From contig CASICI010000029.1 in assembly GCA_949373145.1 (NCBI GenBank), positions 1 through 64,000 of the forward strand: a stretch of DNA of 64,000 nucleotides, in the 5' to 3' direction. The notes below the pieces were generated by a model that did not search any database, was not told the origin of the DNA, and was given only the letters and a program-made list of their open reading frames with translations. This DNA comes from an uncultured Phycisphaerales bacterium (GTDB lineage Bacteria > Planctomycetota > Phycisphaerae > Phycisphaerales > SM1A02). Below are positions 56,099 through 64,000 of this stretch, in pieces (position 1 is the stretch's first letter; every line of letters begins with the position of its first letter). A program made the position numbers and the translations under genes.

Positions 56099-57781
56099 TC
56101 AGCCGCCTGAGCATGGGCCCCAGTTGGCGAGTACCAATGAGAGGTCCGCGCCTGTGATCTGTCCGTCTCCATCGAGATCGGCACTGGCATTGGCGGTACC
56201 CCATGCAGAGAGGATGACTGCAAGGTCGGGGCCACTCACGCTACCGTCCTCGTTGATGTCGGCGATGCAGATGCAGGCGTCCAGGACACCATCGTCGTCA
56301 TCGTCCAGAGAGGAGTCTTCGAGGATTTCGAGCAGATCGGCGGTGCCATTGTCGTTGCAATCCTCGGGCGTCTCATCCAAGGCCTCCATGAGGAAGGCCG
56401 CATCTTCAAGGTCGGTGTCGCCGTCCTGGTCGATGTCGCCGATGGAGCACGCGTCGTCCGGCGTGAGCACGTTGTCCTGTTCGAAGCACAGTTGAAAGGC
56501 CTCGAAGTCATTCATGTCCACATCTTCATCGCCGTCGTAATCGAATTCGATTCTGCCGAGCGAGTCCAGGAATTGGATCAACGAATCCTTCTCGCTCTGG
56601 GACAGAGCCGCGAAAAGCGCCATGCTGTCGCTGGCTTCTCCGAACAGACCGTGTTCGGTGATGGCCGTGGTCACGCGTGCTTCGAAGTCGCCGCTGCCCG
56701 CTCGTCCATCATGAAGCATGGCCTGTCGCCAGCGAAGTCCCCAGAGAGGCGGTGTCCTCATTTCACATTCGAAGGCATCGCCAAGTCTCACGCCATCGCC
56801 CAGAGTTCCCATGCAATGCAGAAGGAAATCACCATAGGGCTTGAAATCGCGGTTTCTCAGGAAGGATTCGAGTGCGGGGTCATCCGCGGTCGTCAGGGTC
56901 GGTGAGTGGCATGCGGCACATCCCACGTTGTTGAAGATCGCTTCGCCGGTCATGCCCGACTTCGGGGTCTGGGGCGGGGGGGCGAGATATCGCTGATACG
57001 TGGTCACTCGGTCGATGAATTCAAGGCCGTTCGCGTCGGGCTGATCTTCCGGGTCCGCCACGGTGTCACAGGTATCCAGAAGCGCCTCGTCACCGTTCGG
57101 TGCGAGTTCATCCGGCAGCAGTCTGTTGGTGAGTCCCATTTCACCGAGTGAAGCGTCCGCACTGAAACTCAGCACCGTGGGCAGTTGTGCCTTCCAGCCG
57201 AATCGGCCGACGCGCGTCACCCCCGGCGCTTCGAGTGCTTCGCTCACGCTGGCGCGTCCACTCACACCGTCGCCGTCACTGTCGAAAGGGTCTTCCATGG
57301 CGAGCAGCGTCGAATCGGCAATTGCCTCCACGAGTCCGTAGGCCAGTGCGCCATTGGTGATGTGATTCACCACGATCGAGGCTTCCGCGGGAATCTCTTC
57401 GTGGCATTCACTGTTGATGGCGCTCAGCTGATGAACAGGGCCGCCAAGGTGCGTCAGATCGACGAAGGAACCTTTGTCATCCCCGCCGAAGAATGTCACT
57501 TCGATGGTGCCGGGACCACCGACGATGGTTCCGGTGCCGTGGCATGACTGGCAGTTCGATTTGTTGAACAGAGGTCCAAGCCCCTGAGCGATCGTGACTG
57601 GTGTGCCGTAGTCGATTCTGCCCTGAAGCCACGCATCGAATTGGGCATTCGAGAGCTCTCGGAATGGTTCTCCACTTCGTTCCTGCAAGGCGAGGTCGTC
57701 TCCGGCAGAGCCCAGAAGGGGGCTGCCGCATGTGACTGCTGCAAGAACCAAGATGCCGGCGGTACCGAACCTTGGGGTCAT
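56099..57781 (-). CDS. DUF1111 di-heme oxidoreductase with dockerin-like C-terminus
   Basis: 560 residues. Signal peptide (GTAGILVLAAVTCGSPLLGSAG). The DUF1111 (thiol oxidoreductase-like) domain spans about 25-430 with two c-heme sites, CQSCH (FNKSNCQSCHGTG) and CAACH (NNVGCAACHSP). Calcium-loop repeats follow (YDGDEDVDMNDFEAF; DIDQDGDTDLEDA) and a dockerin-like pair ends the chain (ADINEDGSVSGPDLAVILSAW, ADLDGDGQITGADLSLVLANW). An extracytoplasmic redox enzyme; reaction unknown. AGGAG lies 7 bases before ATG 57781. It lies 81 bases upstream of the FG-GAP gene, probably one transcript. Confidence 0.88.
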   Translation of the reverse strand: MTPRFGTAGILVLAAVTCGSPLLGSAGDDLALQERSGEPFRELSNAQFDAWLQGRIDYGTPVTIAQGLGPLFNKSNCQSCHGTGTIVGGPGTIEVTFFGGDDKGSFVDLTHLGGPVHQLSAINSECHEEIPAEASIVVNHITNGALAYGLVEAIADSTLLAMEDPFDSDGDGVSGRASVSEALEAPGVTRVGRFGWKAQLPTVLSFSADASLGEMGLTNRLLPDELAPNGDEALLDTCDTVADPEDQPDANGLEFIDRVTTYQRYLAPPPQTPKSGMTGEAIFNNVGCAACHSPTLTTADDPALESFLRNRDFKPYGDFLLHCMGTLGDGVRLGDAFECEMRTPPLWGLRWRQAMLHDGRAGSGDFEARVTTAITEHGLFGEASDSMALFAALSQSEKDSLIQFLDSLGRIEFDYDGDEDVDMNDFEAFQLCFEQDNVLTPDDACSIGDIDQDGDTDLEDAAFLMEALDETPEDCNDNGTADLLEILEDSSLDDDDDGVLDACICIADINEDGSVSGPDLAVILSAWGTANASADLDGDGQITGADLSLVLANWGPCSGG

Positions 57782-57891
57782 GGAAGAACTCCTACTCTTA
57801 TATGAACAACTCGTTGGGGGGTTGGTTGAAACAGCTTTTCAGCTCTCTAAAGAGTACGTGGTGACCTCTCGAGGTCAAGAACAAACGGCTG

Positions 57892-57919
57892 TTGACAATT
57901 AAAAACGGATATTTATCAG
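57892..57919 (+). promoter_or_regulatory. Probable sigma70-type promoter
   Basis: A perfect TTGACA (57892-57897), 16-base A/T-rich spacer and TATCAG (57914-57919), 73 bases before the lipoprotein start at 57992. The 210-base divergent gap also holds a small palindrome (GACCT-CTCG-AGGTC) that could be an operator; nothing else was seen there. Confidence 0.5.
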
Positions 57920-57991
57920 GAACCGTTCTTCGAGGCATCTCGTTGAGTACGATCGGTTATCTGCCCGTTTCATCGGATTTGGAGCGTCCAC

Positions 57992-58819
57992 ATGCCGATT
58001 CAGCCTTCTGACACGTCGAAACCCTCTCTCGCGGTTGAACATCACTCTTTTTATCTCCGTCCTGCTCCTGGCGGGATGTGAGCGTGGTTCTGAGACCCCC
58101 TGTGGATGCTTGAGGGTGTTTCCGGCACGACTGACGCTCGCCCTGCCCTCACTCAGGTTGCGGGTGACGCCCGGTTGAAGGTTGGCAAGCAACTCCTGGT
58201 GTCAGGGCGACTTGATGAATCGCTGATCATCTTCGACACCGTGATCCAGGATCGTCCTGACCTCGCCAGAGCGCATTTTCTCAAAGGGATGGCACTTCAC
58301 GGCAAGAAGTCACACGCTCAGGCCCTGTCCCAGTACCTGAAGGCGGAGGCCCTCGAACAGGACTTCGCCGAGTACGGACTCCTCGATTACTACATCGCGT
58401 GGAGTGCGTTCTACGCCGGCGACTCCGAGTTGTCCCGGGTCCGTGTGGAACGCAGCCTGCAGGATGCTCCCGAACAAGCCGACACGACGTTCCTCGCAGG
58501 TCTTCTCGCCTTCAATGACGATCGTCTCGAGGCTGCGGAGGAGTCGTTTCGGCGGGTGCTTGAGTACGCGGCCCTCGAGCCCGAGCCCATCCGAAGCCGG
58601 GAGCTGCGACGTGCCTGGATCAGATTGTCCGATGTTCTGGCTCGTGATGAGCGACAGGATGAAGCCCTTGAGGCCATCACCAATGCCATCCAGATCAGTC
58701 CGGAGTTCGCCGAATCATGGTTTCGAAAGGGGTCGCTGCTTTCCCGGCTCGGGCGTGCGTCGGAGGCTGAAGAGGCTCTGGCACGCTGGCGCGAGCTTGG
58801 TGGGGGAAGTGGATCATGA
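57992..58819 (+). CDS. TPR lipoprotein (two frameshifts)
   Basis: The track shows only 58106-58819, which begins inside the gene. Upstream, the next frame reads ITLFISVLLLAGCERGSE, a clear lipobox signal peptide. The ATG at 57992 (GGAG 7 bases upstream) is one surplus C away from that frame, giving MRFSLLTRRNPLSRLN. A missing G near 58103 joins the lipobox part to the TPR part. Repaired length is 275 residues. TPR repeats: VGKQLLVSGRLDESLIIFDTVIQDRPDLARAHFLKGMALHGK and ALEAITNAIQISPEFAESWFRKGSLLSRLGRASEAEEAL. Overlaps the next ASPIC gene (ATGA), echoing the TPR-ASPIC fusion at 45515. Confidence 0.78.
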
Positions 58820-60573
58820 GCCGTGTCCGCGTCTGGTCATCACGTGTTTCTCTGAAGCTCCTGGGGTCATCCCTCTTTGGAGCTTTCCTTCTGAGTGGAG
58901 GCTGTTCTGACACTGAGGAACACGGTTCATCGTCCGAAGCCTCGGCGCGGACCCTGGACACCGTTCCCTTCGTGTTCAGCGATGTCACTGCCGGATCCGG
59001 CATCGCAGTCGAAACGGTGTCCGGTGACACGCCATCGACTCAGATCCTCGAGGTCAAGGGAGGGGGACTCGCCTTGATCGATTTCGACCAGGATGGCGAC
59101 CGTGATCTCTTCGTCCCCAACGGCGCGACGTTGTCCGATCCGGAGGCAGGGCCCGGTGCCAGACTTTTTCGAAACGACGGTTCGCTTCAGTTCACCGACA
59201 TCACCGAACTCGCGGGCATCACCCACACTCGTTGGTCGTTCGGGACCGCGGTGGGCGACATCGATGCAGATGGTCTCGACGACATCTTCATCGCCTGTTA
59301 CGGCCCTGACGTCCTTTTGAGAAATCGAGGTGATGGCACCTTCGAGGATGTCTCTCTCAGCAGCGGAATCGGTGACTCCGGATGGTCGACCAGTGCGGCT
59401 TTCGGCGATCTCGATCTGGACGGTGACCTTGATCTCTTCGTCACCCGGTACGTCGATTTCGATGCCACGAAGCCCGTGCCCCCGGCACGTTTCAAGGGGA
59501 TCGACGTGGTCAACGGGCCACGTGGGCTTCCATCGCTGTCCGACCTGTTCTACGAGAATGAAGGTGATGGCACCTTCAGGCTTCATCAACCGGGCGACCC
59601 TCTCGGCGATCTGCACCCGAGCTACGGATTGAACGTCGCGATTCTCGACATGAACGATGATGGTCTCATCGATGTGCTGGTTGGAAATGATTCCGAAGCC
59701 AATGATCTCTATCTCAATCGATCGACCGCGGAGGATGGACTCGCCTTCAAGGAGTCCGGGCTCATGTCCGGGCTGGCGCACGATCTCAACGGATACGACC
59801 AGGCCACGATGGGCATGGCGGTCGCCGATGTGAACGGTGACGAGTCCCCGGACATGTTCAGTTCGAATTTCTCGAGTGACTCGAACACGATGCACGTTTC
59901 TAGCGGAGCCGGTTTCTTCGATGATCGAACCAGGCAGTTCGGTCTCGCGCTGGTGAGCCGTCCTTTCCTCGGATGGGCCAGTGGATTCTTCGACTTCGAT
60001 CACGATGGCGATGAGGATCTGCTGGTCGTCAACGGCCATGTCTATCCCCAGGCGACACGTGCCACCATGGATTCCGACTACGAGCAGGCGATCCTTCTGA
60101 TGGAACGGGACGGTGAGCGTTTTCGCCGCATCGAACCTGAAGGCGCCATCGCGGAAGCTCATCGCGATCGCAGTGCCGTGTTCGATGATCTTGATGGAGA
60201 CGGTGACATCGATCTGGTCGTCAGTGAGTTGAACGGTCCGGTGCGCCTGCTTCGAAACGATCTCGATCGTTCAGGCTGGTTGCAGGTCCGGCTCGAAGAT
60301 GACAGGCCCGGCGTTGGGAACAGGCACGGGGTGGGTGCGGTGGTGCGTCTGGAATCCGGTGACTGGTCCGCGATCCGCTGGGTGAGCGGGGGTGGACCGT
60401 TCCAGTCCAACTGGTCGCCCGTCCTTCATTTCGGTCTTCCGGAGGGGTTCGAACGAGGCACGCTGAGCGTGCGCTGGCCGGACGCCGTGGTGGAACGACT
60501 GGAGGTCGGTCCCGACCGTCTGGTCACGGTCGTGCGCGGCTCGATCTCCCGGGGCGTCACAGAATCGGATTGA
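58816..60573 (+). CDS. FG-GAP/ASPIC-UnbV (CRTAC1-type) lipoprotein
   Basis: 585 residues. Lipobox-type signal (LFGAFLLSGGC). Starts the CRTAC1 pattern with FVFSDVTAGSGIAVETVSG, then FG-GAP calcium loops (ALIDFDQDGDRDLFVPNG; VGDIDADGLDDIFIACYG; FGDLDLDGDLDLFVTRY; FDFDHDGDEDLLVVNGH) and ends with an ASPIC/UnbV domain (GVGAVVRLESGDWSAIRWVSGGGPFQSNWSPVLHFGL...LSVRWPDAV). The final 16 codons recur in diverged form beyond the NRPS-like gene (63186-63234). Coupled to the TPR lipoprotein. Confidence 0.88.
   Translation: MSRVRVWSSRVSLKLLGSSLFGAFLLSGGCSDTEEHGSSSEASARTLDTVPFVFSDVTAGSGIAVETVSGDTPSTQILEVKGGGLALIDFDQDGDRDLFVPNGATLSDPEAGPGARLFRNDGSLQFTDITELAGITHTRWSFGTAVGDIDADGLDDIFIACYGPDVLLRNRGDGTFEDVSLSSGIGDSGWSTSAAFGDLDLDGDLDLFVTRYVDFDATKPVPPARFKGIDVVNGPRGLPSLSDLFYENEGDGTFRLHQPGDPLGDLHPSYGLNVAILDMNDDGLIDVLVGNDSEANDLYLNRSTAEDGLAFKESGLMSGLAHDLNGYDQATMGMAVADVNGDESPDMFSSNFSSDSNTMHVSSGAGFFDDRTRQFGLALVSRPFLGWASGFFDFDHDGDEDLLVVNGHVYPQATRATMDSDYEQAILLMERDGERFRRIEPEGAIAEAHRDRSAVFDDLDGDGDIDLVVSELNGPVRLLRNDLDRSGWLQVRLEDDRPGVGNRHGVGAVVRLESGDWSAIRWVSGGGPFQSNWSPVLHFGLPEGFERGTLSVRWPDAVVERLEVGPDRLVTVVRGSISRGVTESD
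60525..60573 (+). repeat. 49-bp imperfect direct repeat, copy A
   Basis: The last 49 bases of the ASPIC gene, matching 63186-63234 at 42 of 49 positions, with the final 18-base core GGGCGTCACAGAATCGGA identical. It lies immediately left of the NRPS-like gene. Confidence 0.9.
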
Positions 60574-60575
60574 AT

Positions 60576-63188
60576 CTAAAGTTCGATCATCTTCGGAATA
60601 CTGAGGTATCGGGTGCCGTCGACGCCGCATTCGACCCAAATCAGTCGACCAACAGCATGAGACTGACCAAGAGGCGGATCGTTGACCCTTCGATTCGGGT
60701 TGTTGCGGTAGTCGACGAGATTGATCCACCACATCCGTTTCCGATCGGACGGCCCGACCCGTCCCTCGAGCGGTGCGAGCGTCGTCCCGTCGTAACGGTA
60801 GAGCCGATCGTACGTGAGGCTGCCAACGACGGCGCTCGCGTCGATCGACGTCACACGCTGACGAAGATCCTCGTGGAGCGTGAAGACGACGCTTGACGCC
60901 ACGGCGTCGAGCGTCATCAGTCGGTCCAAGAGCGGGCGCAGCAGTGCGGTTTTAAGGGAGCCGACGATGGGGGGGGCCTTGCGTCTCACACACACGTGTC
61001 GACGGTCGCTCCAACCGCACGGTGGGCCGTCCCAGCGTGTGGGTTCGAGCGCGCGGTAGTCGTCGCCCAGCGTCTTGAAGACCGTACGCTTCGTCGCGGG
61101 TACGGCTTCGTTCCACGCGCGTGTCAGGAGGTCGAGACTGGGGTCGTCGTAGACCAGGTGGTGCGCCACGAGGGAGGCGGTGTCCCCGTCGAGGCAGACG
61201 TAGCACAGGGGGCGTTCGTAGAGCGCGAAGAGCGACCGCCGCAACGCGTCCCGCCCACGCGGCGTCGTCGCGTGGCGTACGTGGTCTGAAACGTCATAGG
61301 GGCCGAAGCGAAGGCGTCCGTCGGACCGAAGTCGGACCGTGAGGATCGGATGCGTTCGAAAGAAGCGATCGATGCGTTCGGGCGTCGCGACGCCGGGCAA
61401 CGCCAACTCGCATGAGTACGGGTGGTACAAGACCGCTTTTATGAAGTTATATCCGAAGAGCCTGGCCAAGGACGGCACTTCCACTCCTAACCGCATCGCC
61501 AGCGCCCGCCACCGCCCAGGGTGATACTTCGATCCGGGCACCGGTATGGGGCAGACGTAGGTCGCCTCGTCGTCGACGACCTCGGCGTCGAAGCGCGGCG
61601 TGCGGCGGTCGACTAACGACGCCACCGTCGGTCGGGCTTCGAGGACCGCGAGGTTGACCCCCGTCCGTTGCGCCAGCTGCATCGCGAGGAGCGAGTGGCC
61701 GCCGAGGGTGAACCAGTCGTCGTGGATCCCGACGCGCTCGACCCCCAGTAACTCTTGCCACACTTCGCACATGGCGGCCTCCTCGGGCGTGCGAGGCGCG
61801 TCGAAGCGCGTGGGCGCTTCGACGTCGGGGAGGGCCGAGCGGTCAACCTTCCCCGTCGCGGTGAGGGGGAACGTCTCGAGCGGATGGATGGCCGACGGCA
61901 CCATGTAGGACGGCAGGCGTTGCGTGAGGAGGGCGCGAAGCGTCGACGCGTCGACGGTGGCGGGCGTGACGTAGGCGACGAGCCGATCGGCGGTGGGGGC
62001 GACCACGACGGCGGCGCCCTCGACGCCGTCGCACGCCGCCAAGCGCCCCTCGACCTCGGCGAGTTCGACGCGATAGCCTCGCACCTTGATCATGCGGTTG
62101 GCGCGGCCGCGCAGTCGGAAGCGCGAGTTGGTCGTCGTCCACTCGGCCAGGTCACCCGTGTCGAAGGGCCAGGCGCCGTCTTCGTCGTCGAGCCCTCCCA
62201 ACGTCAGCCACTCGCGTCCCGCCGTCGCCACGAGGCGTCCCACGACGCCGGGCGTCGTCACGGGCCGACCGTCTTCGTCGTGGATGGCGAGCCCGAAGGC
62301 GGGTTCGGGCGTCCACCCGTCTTGTTCGGCCGAACGAAAGGCCATCCAGAGGCTGCCGCTCTCGGTCTGACCGTAGGCGTCGCGCGCGCCGAGCGCAGTT
62401 CGGAGGGCGTCGTCGGACGGCTCGCCGAAGAGCGCGACGTCGACGTTGGCCAACCACGAGTCGGCGCCGCCGACGTGGCGCGCGTATGAGGGGGTGACGA
62501 AGGCGCGCGCGACCCCCCAGCGTCGGACGAGCGCCGCCATGCGCGCGCCGTCGAGCCACTCGGCCTTGGCGACGACGACCAGGCGGTGGCCGTGGGACAG
62601 CGCGACGAGGTGGTACATCGTCTGGGAATGGCGGATCGAGGACCAGTGGACGGACGGCGCGAGCGCCACCTGCGGTCGCGCTTGGTCGTCGCCCAGTAGC
62701 GCGGTCGGGGTGAACTCAAAGGCCTTGGGACGCCCCGTTGTGCCGCTGGTGCAGAGGACGAGGGCCTCGGCGTCGTCGTCCCAGCGCGCTGGGGGGCGCA
62801 CGTCGGCGGCCGCGTCGGACGGCCAGACGGCCTCGACGACGCCCGCTTTACAAAAGGCCGCCATGGCGTGGCGTCGCTCGGCGGGGTCGGAGGCGTCGAT
62901 CGGGAGGGCGGCCCGCCCCTCGCACCAGGCGGCGACGAGCCAGACGAAGAAGGCGGCGTCGTTGGTGCCGACGAGGGCGACGCGCCCCGGCGGCCTCCGC
63001 CGCAGGGCCCGGCGCGCGCCGCCGACGGCGGCGGCGAACTCGGGGCCCGTGAGGGACCGTTGGGCGTCGACGAGCAAGGGGCCATCGTCGGGCAAGGACA
63101 GAAGCCGTTGCAAGAGGGCGTCCATTCGACATTTTTTCAAATTCAATTCGTCAAGAGACATCATCGACTCATGCTTCCGAATCTCCAC
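60576..63188 (-). CDS. NRPS-like protein: adenylation - carrier - condensation-like
   Basis: 870 residues from GTG 63188 (MDALLQ at ATG 63125 or ATG 63164 equally possible; the first 60 bases are AT-richer). Adenylation domain: A3 VLCTSGTTGRPKA (145-156), A5 YGQTE (272), A7 FDTGD, A8 GRANRMIKVRGYRVELAEVEG, A10 TATGKVDR (Lys447). Carrier domain: DDWFTLGGHSLL with phosphopantetheine Ser499. C-terminal 330 residues: condensation-like, with HHLVYDD at 676-682 (HHxxxDG, last Gly replaced by Asp). The order A-T-C in a single chain, without TE or PPTase neighbours, suggests activation and transfer of one amino or aryl acid to an acceptor. Base composition is far richer in GC than the flanks (49/60 in the line at 62881 versus 36/60 at 59941), indicating foreign origin. 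Confidence 0.85.
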   Translation of the reverse strand: MEIRKHESMMSLDELNLKKCRMDALLQRLLSLPDDGPLLVDAQRSLTGPEFAAAVGGARRALRRRPPGRVALVGTNDAAFFVWLVAAWCEGRAALPIDASDPAERRHAMAAFCKAGVVEAVWPSDAAADVRPPARWDDDAEALVLCTSGTTGRPKAFEFTPTALLGDDQARPQVALAPSVHWSSIRHSQTMYHLVALSHGHRLVVVAKAEWLDGARMAALVRRWGVARAFVTPSYARHVGGADSWLANVDVALFGEPSDDALRTALGARDAYGQTESGSLWMAFRSAEQDGWTPEPAFGLAIHDEDGRPVTTPGVVGRLVATAGREWLTLGGLDDEDGAWPFDTGDLAEWTTTNSRFRLRGRANRMIKVRGYRVELAEVEGRLAACDGVEGAAVVVAPTADRLVAYVTPATVDASTLRALLTQRLPSYMVPSAIHPLETFPLTATGKVDRSALPDVEAPTRFDAPRTPEEAAMCEVWQELLGVERVGIHDDWFTLGGHSLLAMQLAQRTGVNLAVLEARPTVASLVDRRTPRFDAEVVDDEATYVCPIPVPGSKYHPGRWRALAMRLGVEVPSLARLFGYNFIKAVLYHPYSCELALPGVATPERIDRFFRTHPILTVRLRSDGRLRFGPYDVSDHVRHATTPRGRDALRRSLFALYERPLCYVCLDGDTASLVAHHLVYDDPSLDLLTRAWNEAVPATKRTVFKTLGDDYRALEPTRWDGPPCGWSDRRHVCVRRKAPPIVGSLKTALLRPLLDRLMTLDAVASSVVFTLHEDLRQRVTSIDASAVVGSLTYDRLYRYDGTTLAPLEGRVGPSDRKRMWWINLVDYRNNPNRRVNDPPLGQSHAVGRLIWVECGVDGTRYLSIPKMIEL

Positions 63189-63234
63189 GGTCGTGCGTGG
63201 TTCGATTTACTCGGGCGTCACAGAATCGGACTGA
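63186..63234 (+). repeat. 49-bp imperfect direct repeat, copy B
   Basis: Diverged copy of 60525-60573. In the ASPIC frame it still reads TVVRGSIYSGVTESD-stop; four of seven differences are silent third-position changes. It overlaps the 3' end of the cardiolipin synthase gene on the other strand. Confidence 0.9.
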
Positions 63235-64000
63235 GAAATCCTGCCAGCGTGTTGCCGACCCGGCGGGCCACGCTTCTCTTCAGCCATTCCGACTCTTCGA
63301 TTCGATTCGAACTGTCGATGTAGGTCTCCTGAAGATCCCTGAGCTCCGCGGCGAAGGCGCTGTCGTAGATGATCCCGCCACACTCGAAGTTCAGGTTGAA
63401 ACTTCTTCGATCCAGATTGGCGCTCATCACGATTCCGATCTCACGGTCGATCGTGATCGTCTTGGCGTGGAGCAGGCCTCCGTTGAATTCGTGGATGTCG
63501 ACACCGGCCTTGAGAAGCGGCGCGTAGTTCGAACGACTTGCCGCGGCCACCATCCAGGAGTCGTTTCGGGCTGGTACCACCAGAGTCGTCTGCACACCTC
63601 TTCTGGCGCAGACGCAGAGGTTCTTGATGGTGGTCTCATCCGGAACGAAGTAGGGAGTCGTCAACACCAGTTCATGAGTTGCCTGATGGATGCAGGCCTG
63701 GACGATCTGAGTGGTCGCTTCGTTGTAGAAGTTCGGGCCGGTCGCGATGATCTGTACCGGCAGTCCGTTCTCGCACTTTCTGGGCTGTCGCTTCAGCGGG
63801 GTTTCGGGCAGTGTTCCGGTCTCGAAATGCCAGTCCTCCAGAAAGAGGATCTGCAACTCCTTCGTCGCCGGACCGTCGATTCTGATCGAACAGTCGACCC
63901 ATGGCGCGAAATCGGGCTTGAGTGCGAAGGCTGCTTCGGCCAGGTTGTTCGACCCCGTGTACCCGATCTGTCCGTCGATCACCGCGATTTTTCTGTGGTT
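63218..64000 (-). CDS. cls: Cardiolipin synthase / phospholipase D family protein (5' partial)
   Basis: The N-terminal half lies beyond the window edge. The visible part begins within the first HKD motif (NHRKIAVIDGQIGYTGSNN) and includes the second (LLHAKTITIDREIGIVMSANLDRRSFNLNFE). The remainder (VLTTPYFVPDETTIKNLCVCARRGVQTTLVVPARNDS) is the conserved Cls core. It condenses two phosphatidylglycerols, or PG and another donor, into cardiolipin at the inner membrane. The track's ATG 63982 is internal. Its stop lies inside direct-repeat copy B, so it once converged on the ASPIC gene with a short overlap. Confidence 0.9.
   Translation of the reverse strand, partial: NHRKIAVIDGQIGYTGSNNLAEAAFALKPDFAPWVDCSIRIDGPATKELQILFLEDWHFETGTLPETPLKRQPRKCENGLPVQIIATGPNFYNEATTQIVQACIHQATHELVLTTPYFVPDETTIKNLCVCARRGVQTTLVVPARNDSWMVAAASRSNYAPLLKAGVDIHEFNGGLLHAKTITIDREIGIVMSANLDRRSFNLNFECGGIIYDSAFAAELRDLQETYIDSSNRIEESEWLKRSVARRVGNTLAGFLSPIL

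Noticed and set aside
58927-60162. 411-aa minus-strand ORF
   Set aside because: Antisense of the ASPIC lipoprotein; its apparent open frame follows from codon bias.
62446-63234. 262-aa plus-strand ORF ending GVTESD
   Set aside because: Mostly antisense to the adenylation domain; only its last 16 codons are meaningful, as direct-repeat copy B.
60525-63234. Simple recent transposon insertion with target-site duplication
   Set aside because: No transposase or terminal inverted repeats, the duplication is unusually long (49 bp) and its copies differ at seven positions.

Overview
The window reads as part of the chromosome of a marine-type planctomycete, most likely class Phycisphaerae. The evidence is the style of the genes: secreted proteins ending in paired dockerin-like modules (DxNGDGxVxGxDLAxxLSxWG), several ASPIC/UnbV (CRTAC1) FG-GAP proteins, a DUF1111 di-heme oxidoreductase, LPS-biogenesis genes and a full MoxR-Bat operon. 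No phage, IS element, integrase or CRISPR array was found. Taxonomy is inferred from gene content only.

Layout. 1-900: 3' end of a Cys-rich dockerin protein and a tRNA-Ser(CGA). 1102-1983: an SDR. 2002-11120 (minus): a translationally coupled operon moxR, DUF58, DUF4381-type lipoprotein, batA, batB, batC, batD, batE; batC carries about 28 copies of a 15-bp coding repeat. 11298-20707: central metabolism and envelope genes (HIBADH-family dehydrogenase, DUF418 membrane protein, HAD phosphatase, sucC, response regulator, LpxL-type acyltransferase, coiled-coil protein). 20708-27208: gspE/pilB, a hybrid histidine kinase and two FIST genes, inside a diverged segmental duplication. 27368-32178 (plus): rpsT, CPBP protease, kdsC, and a very large LptC/OstA-like protein. 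32191-43784 (minus): tryptophan 2,3-dioxygenase, PH-domain protein, Tat-exported Gfo/Idh/MocA protein, desaturase, GAF-SpoIIE phosphatase, a GIDE-LemA fusion, an MsbA-like ABC exporter, rlmN and a LAB_N protein. 39947-40117 is a 56-residue membrane protein missing from the ORF track. 43899-60573: fdx-iscX, then a redox and surface block (nitrilase-family enzyme, three ASPIC/UnbV proteins, a membrane pentaheme cytochrome c, a dockerin FG-GAP protein, a dockerin DUF1111 protein, a TPR lipoprotein). 60576-63188: a GC-rich adenylation-PCP-condensation (NRPS-like) gene between 49-bp imperfect direct repeats. 63218-64000: 3' part of a cardiolipin synthase.

Many conserved genes (DUF58, batB, batC, batE, sucC, tryptophan dioxygenase, TPR lipoprotein and others) are interrupted by single-base indels, mostly in short G/C runs. 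Removing them restores family-typical lengths and ATGA stop/start overlaps. They are therefore read here as one gene each, with the breaks most likely sequencing errors. Spans given for such genes are reconstructions that cross frames.

How the genes work together. The Bat operon is a MoxR ATPase / VWA-protein envelope system. KdsC, the LptC-like protein, the LpxL-like acyltransferase, LAB_N and the MsbA-like exporter point to a lipid A/LPS outer membrane. The 44.5-60.6 kb block looks like a cell-surface redox module that couples membrane electron transfer to multiheme c proteins and beta-propeller surface proteins. The most unusual items are the foreign NRPS-like gene at a recombination-like junction, the FIST/gspE duplication around a kinase, and the GIDE-LemA fusion.
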